DNA of 64,000 nt from Leptospira kobayashii (GTDB lineage Bacteria; Spirochaetota; Leptospiria; Leptospirales; Leptospiraceae), in NCBI RefSeq assembly GCF_003114835.2, contig NZ_AP025028.1, forward strand, positions 1,826,001 through 1,890,000. The letters run 5' to 3'. Positions 35,449 to 44,414 of the stretch are shown piece after piece. Within the stretch, counting starts at the first letter, position 1. Each line of letters starts with the position of its first letter. Position numbers and translations under genes: made by a program. The notes under the pieces are model-generated. The model did not search any database. It was not told where the DNA came from and worked only from the letters and a program-made list of their open reading frames with translations.

Positions 35449-36918
35449 TTACCCTTTGTCCAAAGGAACTTCGATCAAAACGGAAATCCCATTTATGTTC
35501 TGGATTTCAATCATTCCCCCGATTTGTTTGATGAGAAGCTGAACGAGAGAAAGCCCGATTCCCGATTGTTCGTTGATTTTCGGTTCAGCAAATCCGGTTC
35601 CGTTATCAATTACTTTTAAAATAAGATTTCCCGAAACAGATTTTACGGAAACGAATATTTCTCCTTTTCCGTTCTCCAAATAAGTATGTTTGATCGAATT
35701 CATTAATAGTTCATTTAAGACTAAGCACAAAACGACTGCTAATTTCAGATCCATTTCCGCCTGGTTCAGATCAAAACGTATTTGAATCTTGTCGTCGATA
35801 TTATAAGCATTCGCAAGAGTTTTGCATAATCTCAGAACATAATGATCAAATTGGATTCGATTTAATTCGCTTCCCGTATCGTTATACAACATTTCATAGA
35901 TTCCCGCCATGGCAAGAATCCTGGTTTCCGTGTTCTTGAAAATATTTTTGATTTCTTTGTCTTCGATTTTTGCGGATTCCAAATGGAGTAAGCTACTAAC
36001 AACCGCTAAAGTATTTTTCACCCTATGTTGCAATTCTATCATAAGTGTGTCTTTGAAAGAGAGGAGATTGGCTAGTTTTTCCTCCATTTGTTTTCTTTCT
36101 GAGACATCGTACGTTAAAATAAATAAACCTTCCTTGATCGGTTGGATGCTGAACTCAAAATAACTTTTGCTTCCGTCCTGATGAACAAATTCAATATCTC
36201 TATGGCAATACTCTCTATTTTTCATGCAGGAAGCTAAAATGCGATAAACTTCCTGCTCTTTAATTCCGGGATTGCATTCGAACATTGATTTGCCTAAGAA
36301 ATCGCGAATAGTTCCTTTTGCATATTTTGCTGCACTTTCATTGATGTACAAATAGGTCCAGTCGTATCCTAAAATCTGGCACCCCTCAATCATAGAATCC
36401 AGAGTGCTTCTGAACCTATCCGCCGTATTTCTAAGCTCAATGTCGGAATCAATCAATTGCCTATTTGCAGCTTCGAGTTCTTCGGAAGTAACAGCGAGTT
36501 CCGTATTCTTTTCCATAACATGAGTTCTTGCCTCATAGAGACGAAATGCCATTCTTATGGATGTGGCTAAGATGTGAATCCCTGACGACTTTAATACATA
36601 GCCGTAAGAGGTAATGGATTCGGTTTTTTTTACAATGTCCGGTTCCATATGAGATGAAACAAAAATGATGGGGATGTCTCTGATCTCCAGGATCTCTTTT
36701 GCGGTTTCGGTCCCGTCCATTCCGTAACCTAAGTCGATATCCATCAGGACGAGATCGATTTGGTCCTCGGACGAACGAATGTAATTGATTGCTTTGGTGC
36801 CACTGGAAGCAGTAATGATATGAAACGAGTCTTCTAACTGCCTACTGGTCGCCATTGCAATAATGGCTTCGTCTTCAACGAGCAAGATCTTCTTTTTTAA
36901 TAATGTAGCTGTTTCCAT
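35449..36918 (-). CDS. Receiver-PAS-histidine kinase (HisKA_2 type)
   Basis: 489 aa. Receiver domain 1-125 (VEDEAIIAMA, phospho-Asp in LVLMDIDLGYGMDG), a coiled-coil linker, PAS with PAC (about 165-285), then a HisKA_2 H-box ELQHRVKNTLAVVSSLLHLES with His near 298, and an ATP-binding domain (LVLNELLMNSIKH, DNGTGF). The receiver-first layout suggests it is itself the target of another kinase, with output through a partner encoded elsewhere. No membrane segment is visible. Confidence 0.9.
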   Translation of the reverse strand: METATLLKKKILLVEDEAIIAMATSRQLEDSFHIITASSGTKAINYIRSSEDQIDLVLMDIDLGYGMDGTETAKEILEIRDIPIIFVSSHMEPDIVKKTESITSYGYVLKSSGIHILATSIRMAFRLYEARTHVMEKNTELAVTSEELEAANRQLIDSDIELRNTADRFRSTLDSMIEGCQILGYDWTYLYINESAAKYAKGTIRDFLGKSMFECNPGIKEQEVYRILASCMKNREYCHRDIEFVHQDGSKSYFEFSIQPIKEGLFILTYDVSERKQMEEKLANLLSFKDTLMIELQHRVKNTLAVVSSLLHLESAKIEDKEIKNIFKNTETRILAMAGIYEMLYNDTGSELNRIQFDHYVLRLCKTLANAYNIDDKIQIRFDLNQAEMDLKLAVVLCLVLNELLMNSIKHTYLENGKGEIFVSVKSVSGNLILKVIDNGTGFAEPKINEQSGIGLSLVQLLIKQIGGMIEIQNINGISVLIEVPLDKG

Positions 36919-37479
36919 TATGATTTAATCATCCCAGGAAGATAAGTAGACGAAGAAAAATCAAAAAGAGACGCTGTTTCCAAGAGGAGTTAAAAATATA
37001 AGCAAATTAGATTGTTGTCAATTAAGAAAATATAATACCTGTAAGGAGTCGTTTTCTGGCAGTTTTCGGAAAAATTTTGAAAAATCTGCCTCCGCTTTTC
37101 CCCGGATGTCCCATTCGTAATAAGGTTTTTTTTCGGCAAAACTCAGGTAAAAATACCTAAAACCGGAAACTTTCGAAAAATGAGTGGAATTACCGGGAGG
37201 CCCTGGTTTCCCGAAAACAGAACTGGGGTTATCTGTTGCTATAACATTTGATACGAGATCGGAGTTTCGGAAAGAGTAAAAATCAAAACTTCTATTTGTG
37301 ACAAAAGATGAGTTTCTAATCTTCGATTTAGTCAATTTATTGCTTATTTTTTTTATCCGTCCTGATCACTCGAATGAGTAGTTACGGGATGGGATTTCAT
37401 TCATGAAAAAAGAATCTAAGAGATTGATTCCAGTAAAATAGTTTCCTGAATTGGAATCTGAATTTAAAACATACTTAAG
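36919..37479. other. Intergenic stretch between two kinase genes
   Basis: This 561-bp gap is divergent between the two kinase genes. It contains a minus-strand open frame at 37018-37335 (105 codons), listed separately as doubtful. I see no clear promoter or hairpin that I would name. Confidence 0.35.
37018..37335 (-). CDS. Doubtful small hypothetical protein
   Basis: 105 codons, beginning MTKSKIRNSSF and ending NDSLQVLYFLN. It has no motif I recognise, no membrane segment and no convincing ribosome site. The composition (GKPGPPGNSTHFSKVSGFRY) is compatible with a real or decayed protein, and it fills a gap otherwise lacking features. Confidence 0.25.
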   Translation of the reverse strand: MTKSKIRNSSFVTNRSFDFYSFRNSDLVSNVIATDNPSSVFGKPGPPGNSTHFSKVSGFRYFYLSFAEKKPYYEWDIRGKAEADFSKFFRKLPENDSLQVLYFLN

Positions 37480-40400
37480 ATGTCTTCCTTTCTTCAGAGA
37501 AAATGGATTTGTTTGATTGTAATTTTATTCGCGTTTCAGTGCAAACAATTGTTTTTGATTGAAAAACCACCTCTGGTAAAAGAAGGCGTTCTGGATCTCC
37601 GAGAGAATTGGAATTTGGAAAAACGTTTGAGCCTGGAAGGAGAGTGGGAATTTTACTGGAACGTTCTTTATTCCGAATTAACAAACAAATCCATACCTCA
37701 ATTTGAAAATGTTCCGGGTACTTGGACTGATTACAAAAAGGGGGAAGGAACTTATCCTAGCTTCGGTTATGCGACTTATCGAATGAATTTATATTTGAAA
37801 GAACCGATGGAAGGTATGGCGATTAAGATGCTCGAAGCTTCGACTTCTTATAATCTTTATATAAATGGAAAGAAGGTATTGTCAAGCGGTATCGTGGGAA
37901 AAACAAAAGAAACAAGTTTTCCATTGTACAGACCGGGAGTGAGCGCTCCGTTAACATTGAACGAATCCAACGAAATCGTCATCGAAGTATCCAATTTCTT
38001 CCATTCCAAATCAGGCGTTTGGGCAAAAGTTTATATAGGCAAACACGAGGATCTTGTTTCCGTTCGGGAAAAAACGATTTGGCTGGACATATTCATTTGC
38101 GGGGGAGTGTGCATCGCGTTTTTTTATCATTTCAGTTTATTTGCACTGCTTCGCGGAGTTTTATCCCATCTGTTTTTTTCATTTATCGGTGTTGTTGCAT
38201 TCATTCGGATCGCTTTGACGGGCGAGCGGTTTTTCTATTCTCTTTTTCCTTGGTTTGGTTTTAACTTAGGTTATGTGATGGAACTCTTATCTGTTTACGT
38301 CGGTGGAATGGTGCTCGCTCTGTTTATCAGATCCGTATTTCCGAATGAGTTTTCGAAAAAAGTGATGTATGGTTTGGTATCCGGTTTTTTGATGCTTTGT
38401 CTGACGGTAATCTTTACCGATTTGTATATTTATTCTCAGACCATACCGATCTTCGGTATTTTGATTTTTATCGAATGCATTTATATAGTTTATGTTTTGA
38501 TCCAAGCCATTCGAAATGACAGGGTCGGTGCTTGGATCGGGCTTATTATTTGCATGTTACTTTTCGTATTCATCGCGAACGATATACTTTATGCGAATAT
38601 GGTCATTAATACGACTTATATATTGTCTTACGGTATTTCCTTGTTCTTTGTCGCTCAGGCTTTCATTATCTCCAAACAATTTGCAAGCTCCTATCATCTT
38701 TCTCAGAAATTAAGCGAAGACTTGCAAAAATCAAATGATCGTTTGGTTTCCATTGATAAACTGAAAGATGAATTTTTGGCAAATACGTCTCATGAATTAA
38801 GGACCCCATTGCAAGGAATCATCGGGATTGCGGATTCACTCAGAAGAGGAGTCGGCGGATCTATGTCCAAGTTCGTGGAAGACCAAATGAGTATGATAGT
38901 TACGAGCGGAGAAAGGCTTTCCCGGCTTGTAAATGACATACTTGATTTTTCCAAACTCAAACATCGCGATCTTAGCCTGAAGAATATTCCCGTTGATCTC
39001 TATCAAGCGGTCAACTTCACACTTACACTCAATCAAGTGAATCTTAATTTAACTAAAGTTAATATGGAAAACAGGATTCCCAAAGATTTTCCCACTTTAT
39101 TTGCCGATGAAAACAGACTTCAGCAGATTTTACAGAATTTAATCGCCAATGCGGTAAAATTTACAGAGGAAGGATCGATCATAGTTACTGCTAAGATTCT
39201 CCCGAATCGGATGGCGGAAATCAGTGTGACGGATACCGGAATAGGAATCGATGAAAAAAATCAGGAAAGGATTTTTGATTTTTTCGAACAAGTGGAGAGC
39301 GGAGATGCACGCAATTCAGGCGGAACTGGGCTGGGGCTTGCGATCAGTCGTGCTCTTGTGAATTTGCATGGAGGAGATATCGGTGTAGAGTCGGAACGGA
39401 AGAAAGGCTCCCGGTTTTATTTCACCTTACCTGTATTAGATGAAAAAACCGAAATTGAAACGAGTAATACTCCTGAATTTATCAATGATAAAAATGAAAT
39501 GAAACCGAACGAACTTATTTCATTTCCTTCCATCGATACTGTATACACTGCCAATCGGATCTTTTCTCCTGAAGAGGTGAGAATACTCGTGGTAGATGAC
39601 GAGCCGATCAATTTGCAGGTAATTCAAAATTATCTTTCGTTGCAAAAAATCCAAGCAGTCACCGTTTCCAGCGGCAAAGAGGCACTTGAATTGTTGAAGC
39701 CGGGACATTTGTTTCAAGCGGTTATATTGGATATGATGATGCCTAGATTTTCCGGCTTGGAAACTACAAAGGAGATCAGAAAGAATTATACCGCTTTGGA
39801 ATTACCTATCTTAATGCTCACTGCAAAAACCCAAGATAAGGACTTGGTGGCCGCCTTGAATGCGGGCGTAAATGATTATCTGATAAAACCTTTCGATTAT
39901 GAACAACTTACTCTTCGCGTTAGCAATATGCTTCGGTTATTGCAAAGTCATAAGGAACATTTGGAAAGAGAATCCGAAAAGAAAATTGCAGTGGGTCACG
40001 TCCGGCAAAGGATCAATTTGGATCTTCATGATCATTTGGGAGCAAGGCTTACCGATTTGAAATTTTTATCGGAAGAATTATTGAACAAGGAAGGAACGGA
40101 TAGAGTCCTATTCGAAAAAATCATTGGAAACGTAAATGCAGCCATTCAGATTTTAAGAGATCAGATGTTGAAGATAGAAGATCTGGGTCTTTTGAGCGAA
40201 AATTTCATCAAAGGAATCAATTTGGTAATGCTCAGGCGTTACTCCGATGCGGATAGGGATTTTGATTTTCAAGCTGACGAGAAATTGATTCATTTCTTTT
40301 CCTCCCAAAGAAATGAAAACAGTATGATCGAATTGTACAGCATAGTCAATGAGATCACCAGTAATGATTTGAAATACGGAGAAGGCGTTTCCAAGTGGAA

Positions 40401-40602
40401 TTTTTTATTAGAAGATAATGAAATACTTATGAATATGAAGGCCGGTTCCCGATACCGCTTGCAAAAACACAAAACCGGACGTGGAACGGAAAATTTGGTA
40501 TTCAGGATTTCCAAACTCGGCGGAAAAATGAAACTTAAGTTAGATGAAAATATGTATCATATGGAATTGAAATTGAATAAGGAAACATTTTCCCTTCAAT
40601 AA
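37480..40602 (+). CDS. Hybrid histidine kinase with 7TM sensor and two kinase modules
   Basis: 1040 aa. A 7TMR-DISMED2-like extracytoplasmic domain (about 40-195), seven membrane helices (about 205-395), HisKA with NTSHELRTPLQG (His438), HATPase (about 545-660; DTGIGIDEKN, GGTGLGLAIS), and a receiver with Asp751 (VILDMMMP). After the receiver comes a second dimerisation/phospho-acceptor region of the NarX type, DLHDHLGARLTDL (His850), and a degenerate ATP-binding domain (EITSNDLKYG, TGRGTENLVFRISKLGG). The NarL-type regulator gene follows 14 bp downstream, the natural partner of a HisKA_3 kinase. Confidence 0.9.
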   Translation: MSSFLQRKWICLIVILFAFQCKQLFLIEKPPLVKEGVLDLRENWNLEKRLSLEGEWEFYWNVLYSELTNKSIPQFENVPGTWTDYKKGEGTYPSFGYATYRMNLYLKEPMEGMAIKMLEASTSYNLYINGKKVLSSGIVGKTKETSFPLYRPGVSAPLTLNESNEIVIEVSNFFHSKSGVWAKVYIGKHEDLVSVREKTIWLDIFICGGVCIAFFYHFSLFALLRGVLSHLFFSFIGVVAFIRIALTGERFFYSLFPWFGFNLGYVMELLSVYVGGMVLALFIRSVFPNEFSKKVMYGLVSGFLMLCLTVIFTDLYIYSQTIPIFGILIFIECIYIVYVLIQAIRNDRVGAWIGLIICMLLFVFIANDILYANMVINTTYILSYGISLFFVAQAFIISKQFASSYHLSQKLSEDLQKSNDRLVSIDKLKDEFLANTSHELRTPLQGIIGIADSLRRGVGGSMSKFVEDQMSMIVTSGERLSRLVNDILDFSKLKHRDLSLKNIPVDLYQAVNFTLTLNQVNLNLTKVNMENRIPKDFPTLFADENRLQQILQNLIANAVKFTEEGSIIVTAKILPNRMAEISVTDTGIGIDEKNQERIFDFFEQVESGDARNSGGTGLGLAISRALVNLHGGDIGVESERKKGSRFYFTLPVLDEKTEIETSNTPEFINDKNEMKPNELISFPSIDTVYTANRIFSPEEVRILVVDDEPINLQVIQNYLSLQKIQAVTVSSGKEALELLKPGHLFQAVILDMMMPRFSGLETTKEIRKNYTALELPILMLTAKTQDKDLVAALNAGVNDYLIKPFDYEQLTLRVSNMLRLLQSHKEHLERESEKKIAVGHVRQRINLDLHDHLGARLTDLKFLSEELLNKEGTDRVLFEKIIGNVNAAIQILRDQMLKIEDLGLLSENFIKGINLVMLRRYSDADRDFDFQADEKLIHFFSSQRNENSMIELYSIVNEITSNDLKYGEGVSKWNFLLEDNEILMNMKAGSRYRLQKHKTGRGTENLVFRISKLGGKMKLKLDENMYHMELKLNKETFSLQ

Positions 40603-40616
40603 ATGGATTAAGGTTT

Positions 40617-41252
40617 ATGGAAACAAAAAAAGTAAAAATTGGAATCGTTGAGAATGATGAAAATTTCAGAAATCAGATTTTGACAATTCTGGAAGCAACT
40701 CCCGGCGTTCTTTCCGTATCCCATTGGGAATCGGCGGAAGCATATTGGAAAGATGAGAACGGAAAAGAATTGGACATATTGTTTTTGGATATAATGTTGC
40801 CGGGGATGAACGGTGTGGAACTTGCCGGAAAGATTTCGGAAAGAGATCCGAATATAAGCAAGATTATGCTTAGTAATATGAATTCGGATGAACTCATTTA
40901 CAGTTCTTTAAAAAACGGGGCTATCGGTTATATTTTAAAGTCCGAAATGAAAGATATATCTGAAGTCATAGACACTGTGTTACAAGGAGGAGCCATCATT
41001 ACTCCTACGATTGCATTTCGAGTTTTAAATCATTTCAAAGCTAAAACCAATTTGGGTTCGATTAAACTTACAGATAAGGAAAATCAGATTTTGGATCAAA
41101 TGGTCAGAGGCAAAACGATCAATCGGGTGGCTGAATTTTTAGGTGTGAGCAAATACACAATCCAACACCACGTAAAAAATATTTATAAAAAGTTAAATGT
41201 ACACAACCGAGCTGAATTAGTTCGAAAAGCAAATGACATCGGACTGTTGTAA
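40617..41252 (+). CDS. NarL/FixJ-type response regulator
   Basis: 211 aa. Receiver with Asp58 (FLDIMLPGMNG) and a C-terminal LuxR-type helix-turn-helix (LTDKENQILDQMVRG, VAEFLGVSKYTIQHHVKNIYKKL). It lies 14 bp after the hybrid kinase gene, whose C-terminal HisKA_3-like module is the class that normally phosphorylates NarL-type regulators. Confidence 0.94.
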   Translation: METKKVKIGIVENDENFRNQILTILEATPGVLSVSHWESAEAYWKDENGKELDILFLDIMLPGMNGVELAGKISERDPNISKIMLSNMNSDELIYSSLKNGAIGYILKSEMKDISEVIDTVLQGGAIITPTIAFRVLNHFKAKTNLGSIKLTDKENQILDQMVRGKTINRVAEFLGVSKYTIQHHVKNIYKKLNVHNRAELVRKANDIGLL

Positions 41253-41345
41253 TAGTCTTAATTTGATATGACTTTCCGATTGTTTTTCTGGTTTAAGAGC
41301 CATCAATTTCATACCTTTGTATTATTCTGTTTTGTTGCTTTGTTC

Positions 41346-41497
41346 CTGGAGCTTACTTGCTCCAGTGTCGGATTTGAAACCAAATCCTTAAGAGATACGA
41401 TGAAGCATGGCCCGATTGGCATATCGGACCGGAACAAATGTCTGTTCGTTGGTAACAGGATGTTCCCTGGAAGACTGCAGCGGGACATCCTATTGTT
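41346..41497. other. Four consecutive hairpins in a convergent intergenic region
   Basis: Stems: CTGGAGC/GCTCCAG (41346-41365), GGATTTG/CAAATCC (41370-41387), CCGAT/ATCGG with outer GG/CC (41409-41430), and a long interrupted stem around AGGATGT/ACATCCT with CCC/GGG (41454-41497). None carries a T-run, so they are not ordinary terminators. The open frame across it (41268-41621, plus) overlaps the aldolase gene and looks spurious. Confidence 0.5.
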
Positions 41498-41525
41498 TCT
41501 TCTCAACTGGACTAAAAGTTACGGA

Positions 41526-42176
41526 CTAACGGTTTTTGTCCGCTTGTTTGGAATATTTTCTTTGGTAAACAAAACGAATTGCTTCCGCTTCCAGCCATGG
41601 AACAGGTTTTCCACCGCCTAAAATCCTTGCTTCGATGAAAGATTTGCATGCTTTCTCGAATACATGGCAGACTGCGTGCAGATCATCCAAGGTTCTATGG
41701 CCGCAAATCGCACCTTGATCCTTGATCATAACCGCATTTCTTCTTTTGATTCCCTTTACAATTTTCTTCAGTGCTTCTTCGGTTTCCCCGAATGACACTA
41801 CTTTCGCGGAAGGACCTACGATCTGAGCCATATCATCCAAATAAGGTAGGACTGTTTCTCCCGCCATAGAACAAGTAAGTATATTTTCCTGAGTTGTATG
41901 GATGATTGTGTTGAAGTCCTTTCTTTCTTTATATAAAGTTAGGTGAAGATTTGCAAATCGGGGGGAATTTTCCGGTAAAGAGGTTTGGTCTAAATACAAC
42001 TCCACCCAATTAGGATTTTTTTTCTTGGAAAATTGAGTGAAGTTTACATCGCTAGGAGTGATCCAGACACGATTCCCGATTCGGATACTTGCAGAATTCC
42101 CTTGTTCCAAAATTCCTTCTTTTTGCAAATCGGGAATCAAACGAAGCAATTCGGACGGATGCTCAGGTGCCTTCAT
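41526..42176 (-). CDS. Class II aldolase-fold protein lacking zinc ligands
   Basis: 216 aa. The fold of class II aldolase/adducin proteins is recognisable (NSASIRIGNRVWITPSD, LHLTLYKERKDFNTIIHTTQ, KDQGAICGH). Compared with the neighbouring paralogue, the active-site Glu is replaced by Phe74, the second His of the HTH pair by Thr95, and the His of the NHG motif by Gln154; only His93 remains. It should therefore not bind Zn2+ in the usual way. The ATG at 42176 overlaps the upstream aldolase's stop (ATGA), so the two are made together, and a heteromeric complex or regulatory role is likely. An earlier start in the same frame (42212) lies inside the other gene. Confidence 0.85.
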   Translation of the reverse strand: MKAPEHPSELLRLIPDLQKEGILEQGNSASIRIGNRVWITPSDVNFTQFSKKKNPNWVELYLDQTSLPENSPRFANLHLTLYKERKDFNTIIHTTQENILTCSMAGETVLPYLDDMAQIVGPSAKVVSFGETEEALKKIVKGIKRRNAVMIKDQGAICGHRTLDDLHAVCHVFEKACKSFIEARILGGGKPVPWLEAEAIRFVYQRKYSKQADKNR

Positions 42177-42829
42177 GCAAATTCCTTTTTCCCGAAATTT
42201 TGAAGATACCATTCTCTTACCGATTTGGTTTCAAATTTTTTGGAGTGGGAGACTTTTTTAAATTCTTCGTGTATGAATGTTTCCGCCGATCTTTCCAATT
42301 CCATAGAAACGGAAAAAGCATTCTCCATATCGGATCCGATGCATAATACACCGTGGTTTGCAAGTAAAACTGCTTTGCTTCCCGATTTCGCCAAACATTC
42401 GATAGCGGAACGAATCAGTTTTTTAGATCCGGGCAAAGCGTAATCCGTGCAGAAAACCGGACCGCCGATGATCTTTTTCATTTTATCGGATAGTATGGGA
42501 ATATTTTTTCTGGCGGACGCCACCACGCTTGCTTGCAATTGGTGAGTATGGATGATTGATTTCACATCGGGTCTGAGTTTATAAGTTTCCGCGTGAAGTC
42601 CTTTTTCATAGGAAGGTTTGATCCTTCCTTCGTGTTCCAAGGTGTGAAGATTTACCTTTACGATTTCATCGGGGCTTAGGTCTTCATAGGTTCTGCCGGT
42701 AGGAGTGATGACGAAATGATCCTCATCGATTCTTTGACTGATATTGCCCCAAGTTCTGGTGATGAGTCCTGCCTTCAGTAGGCGCACTCCCGTATCTCTT
42801 ACGATTTTATTTGCAGTTTGAATTTCCAT
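42173..42829 (-). CDS. Class II aldolase (fuculose-phosphate aldolase-like)
   Basis: 218 aa. Complete active site: Glu75 (PSYEKGLH), His94 and His96 (IIHTHQ) and His159 (LLANHGV), the Zn2+ ligands and base of the L-fuculose-1-phosphate aldolase/L-ribulose-5-phosphate epimerase superfamily. It should cleave or isomerise a phosphorylated sugar or similar. It lies 29 bp after the aminotransferase gene and overlaps its zinc-less paralogue. The true substrate is unknown. Confidence 0.9.
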   Translation of the reverse strand: MEIQTANKIVRDTGVRLLKAGLITRTWGNISQRIDEDHFVITPTGRTYEDLSPDEIVKVNLHTLEHEGRIKPSYEKGLHAETYKLRPDVKSIIHTHQLQASVVASARKNIPILSDKMKKIIGGPVFCTDYALPGSKKLIRSAIECLAKSGSKAVLLANHGVLCIGSDMENAFSVSMELERSAETFIHEEFKKVSHSKKFETKSVREWYLQNFGKKEFA

Positions 42830-42858
42830 TGTATCCTACCTTTCGAAATGCGCCGACT

Positions 42859-44328
42859 CTAAATCACACCTTCGACTTTCTGGAACACCCGATCAAATCT
42901 TTTCAAAGCGTCGTCGATGATTGCATCGGTATCGGCTGCGCTTGTATAAAGTCTGCTTCCTGCAAGAGTCACTAACCCTTCCGCCATATAAGCAGCGCCC
43001 ATTTCTTCCATTGCATGTTTTCTTTTATGAGCTTCAGCAATTGTTTTTTTAATCGTCCAGAATTTACTGAAATTGATTTCAAGTAACATTGTTCCTACTG
43101 TCTCCAAATGGCAAATAGAGCCTTGGTTGAACGCAACGAAAGGTAGGTTGTATTTTTTGATCAGTTTTTGAAGTCCTAACGTTAGGCGGTCGCCCGCTTT
43201 ACCCGCTTTTTCGCAAGCCTTGGTTTTTTCCATTTCACATAGGGTATAATATCCTGCGGCGGAGCTAAGAGGATTCGCAGCCATCGTGCCACCGATCAAA
43301 GCTTTTTTCATTCCGGTTTGGATCCCCGCAGAAACATATTTCATATATTCTTTTTTACCGCCGAGCCCGCCCGCAGACGGATAACCCCCGGCAACCACTT
43401 TTCCGAACACTGTCAGATCGGGAGTGACTCCGTAATAGCCTTGTGCACCGCTGAGTCCCACTCGGAACGCAGTGACTACTTCGTCAAATATCAGTAAGGC
43501 GCCGAATCGATCGCATAATTCCCTTACTCCTGCGTTGAAATTTTTATCCAGAGGACGAGTGCCGCTTTCCGGGCCGATCGGTTCCATTAAGACCGCGGCG
43601 GTTCCTCCTCTCCATCTGTTTCTCTTTAAAACGGATTCCAAAGCGTTCAAATCGTTCGGATAAAATTCCTGAGTGTATTTGAATACCGATTTGGGAACTC
43701 CGTTCGCTTCAAAATGTCTTGTGCCGGGAAGACGCAATCCGTATGCCAACTGATCACTCCATCCGTGATAAGCTCCGCCCATTTTTACTATATTTTTTTT
43801 CTTGGTAGCAAGTCTTGCCACCCGTATGGATGCCATACATGCTTCCGTCCCCGAACCTAACATTCGAAACATTTCTACGGAAGGAACGAGCTGAACGATC
43901 TTTTCAGCTAACTTAAGTTCGTATTCATGAAATAATCCGGTGACGGGGCCTGAGCTATTTAATAATTCCAAAACTTTTTTGCGAACTACAGGAGGATTAC
44001 TTCCCAGAACCGTAGGGCCACCGGCTTGCAGAAAGTCGATGTATTTGTTTCCGTCCAAATCAAATAGATGTGCACCGGAAGCTTTTGTGAAAACCAAAGG
44101 GAAAGGGTGGTTGAAGGCAAGGTTGTGTTGAACTCCTCCCGGAATGTATTCGGAGGCTTCTGCGATCATCTTTTTCGAGCGAGCGCATTTTTTATCGTAG
44201 TATTCAGATATAATTTTATCCATTTCCGCTTTACGGATGGAGCGGATCGGCTGCGAAATCAGAGATCTCAGATCTTTATAGACTTGGTCTACATCGGGGT
44301 ATTGGTTGATTGCGAAGCCAGTGGACAT
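42859..44328 (-). CDS. Class III aminotransferase (glutamate-1-semialdehyde mutase-like)
   Basis: 489 aa. PLP-binding signature with FDEVVTAFRVGLSGAQ and active-site Lys310 (TVFGKVVAGGYPSAGG); GSGTEACMASIRVAR binds the cofactor phosphate. The N-terminal IPGGVQHN resembles glutamate-1-semialdehyde 2,1-aminomutase, but that enzyme is about 430 aa and would not sit with aldolases and a kinase, so a catabolic transaminase is more likely. First gene of a three-gene operon. A 14-bp-arm palindrome lies 29 bp upstream. Confidence 0.9.
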   Translation of the reverse strand: MSTGFAINQYPDVDQVYKDLRSLISQPIRSIRKAEMDKIISEYYDKKCARSKKMIAEASEYIPGGVQHNLAFNHPFPLVFTKASGAHLFDLDGNKYIDFLQAGGPTVLGSNPPVVRKKVLELLNSSGPVTGLFHEYELKLAEKIVQLVPSVEMFRMLGSGTEACMASIRVARLATKKKNIVKMGGAYHGWSDQLAYGLRLPGTRHFEANGVPKSVFKYTQEFYPNDLNALESVLKRNRWRGGTAAVLMEPIGPESGTRPLDKNFNAGVRELCDRFGALLIFDEVVTAFRVGLSGAQGYYGVTPDLTVFGKVVAGGYPSAGGLGGKKEYMKYVSAGIQTGMKKALIGGTMAANPLSSAAGYYTLCEMEKTKACEKAGKAGDRLTLGLQKLIKKYNLPFVAFNQGSICHLETVGTMLLEINFSKFWTIKKTIAEAHKRKHAMEEMGAAYMAEGLVTLAGSRLYTSAADTDAIIDDALKRFDRVFQKVEGVI

Positions 44329-44356
44329 ACTTAAATTCCCTTTGGATAGTTTTTAG

Positions 44357-44388
44357 TTGACAATGAGTGAGTAATCACTCATTGTCAA
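44357..44388. promoter_or_regulatory. TetR-type operator, perfect 14-4-14 palindrome
   Basis: Arms TTGACAATGAGTGA and TCACTCATTGTCAA with a GTAA spacer, midway between the divergent aminotransferase and TetR start codons. Its core TGAGTAATCACTCA differs by one base from TGAGTGATCACTCA in front of the MFS/kinase pair at 47024-47041. Confidence 0.8.
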
Positions 44389-44414
44389 GAAGAATTTATA
44401 AAAAAGAGGGAACG

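Noticed and set aside
41370..41400. tRNA fragment (minus strand GGTTTCAAATCC resembles a T-loop)
   Set aside because: The stem and loop lengths do not fit a T-arm, and no acceptor or anticodon stem is found.
41268..41621. 117-codon plus-strand open frame
   Set aside because: It spans four hairpins and runs into the well-supported aldolase gene on the other strand; no ribosome site or family resemblance.
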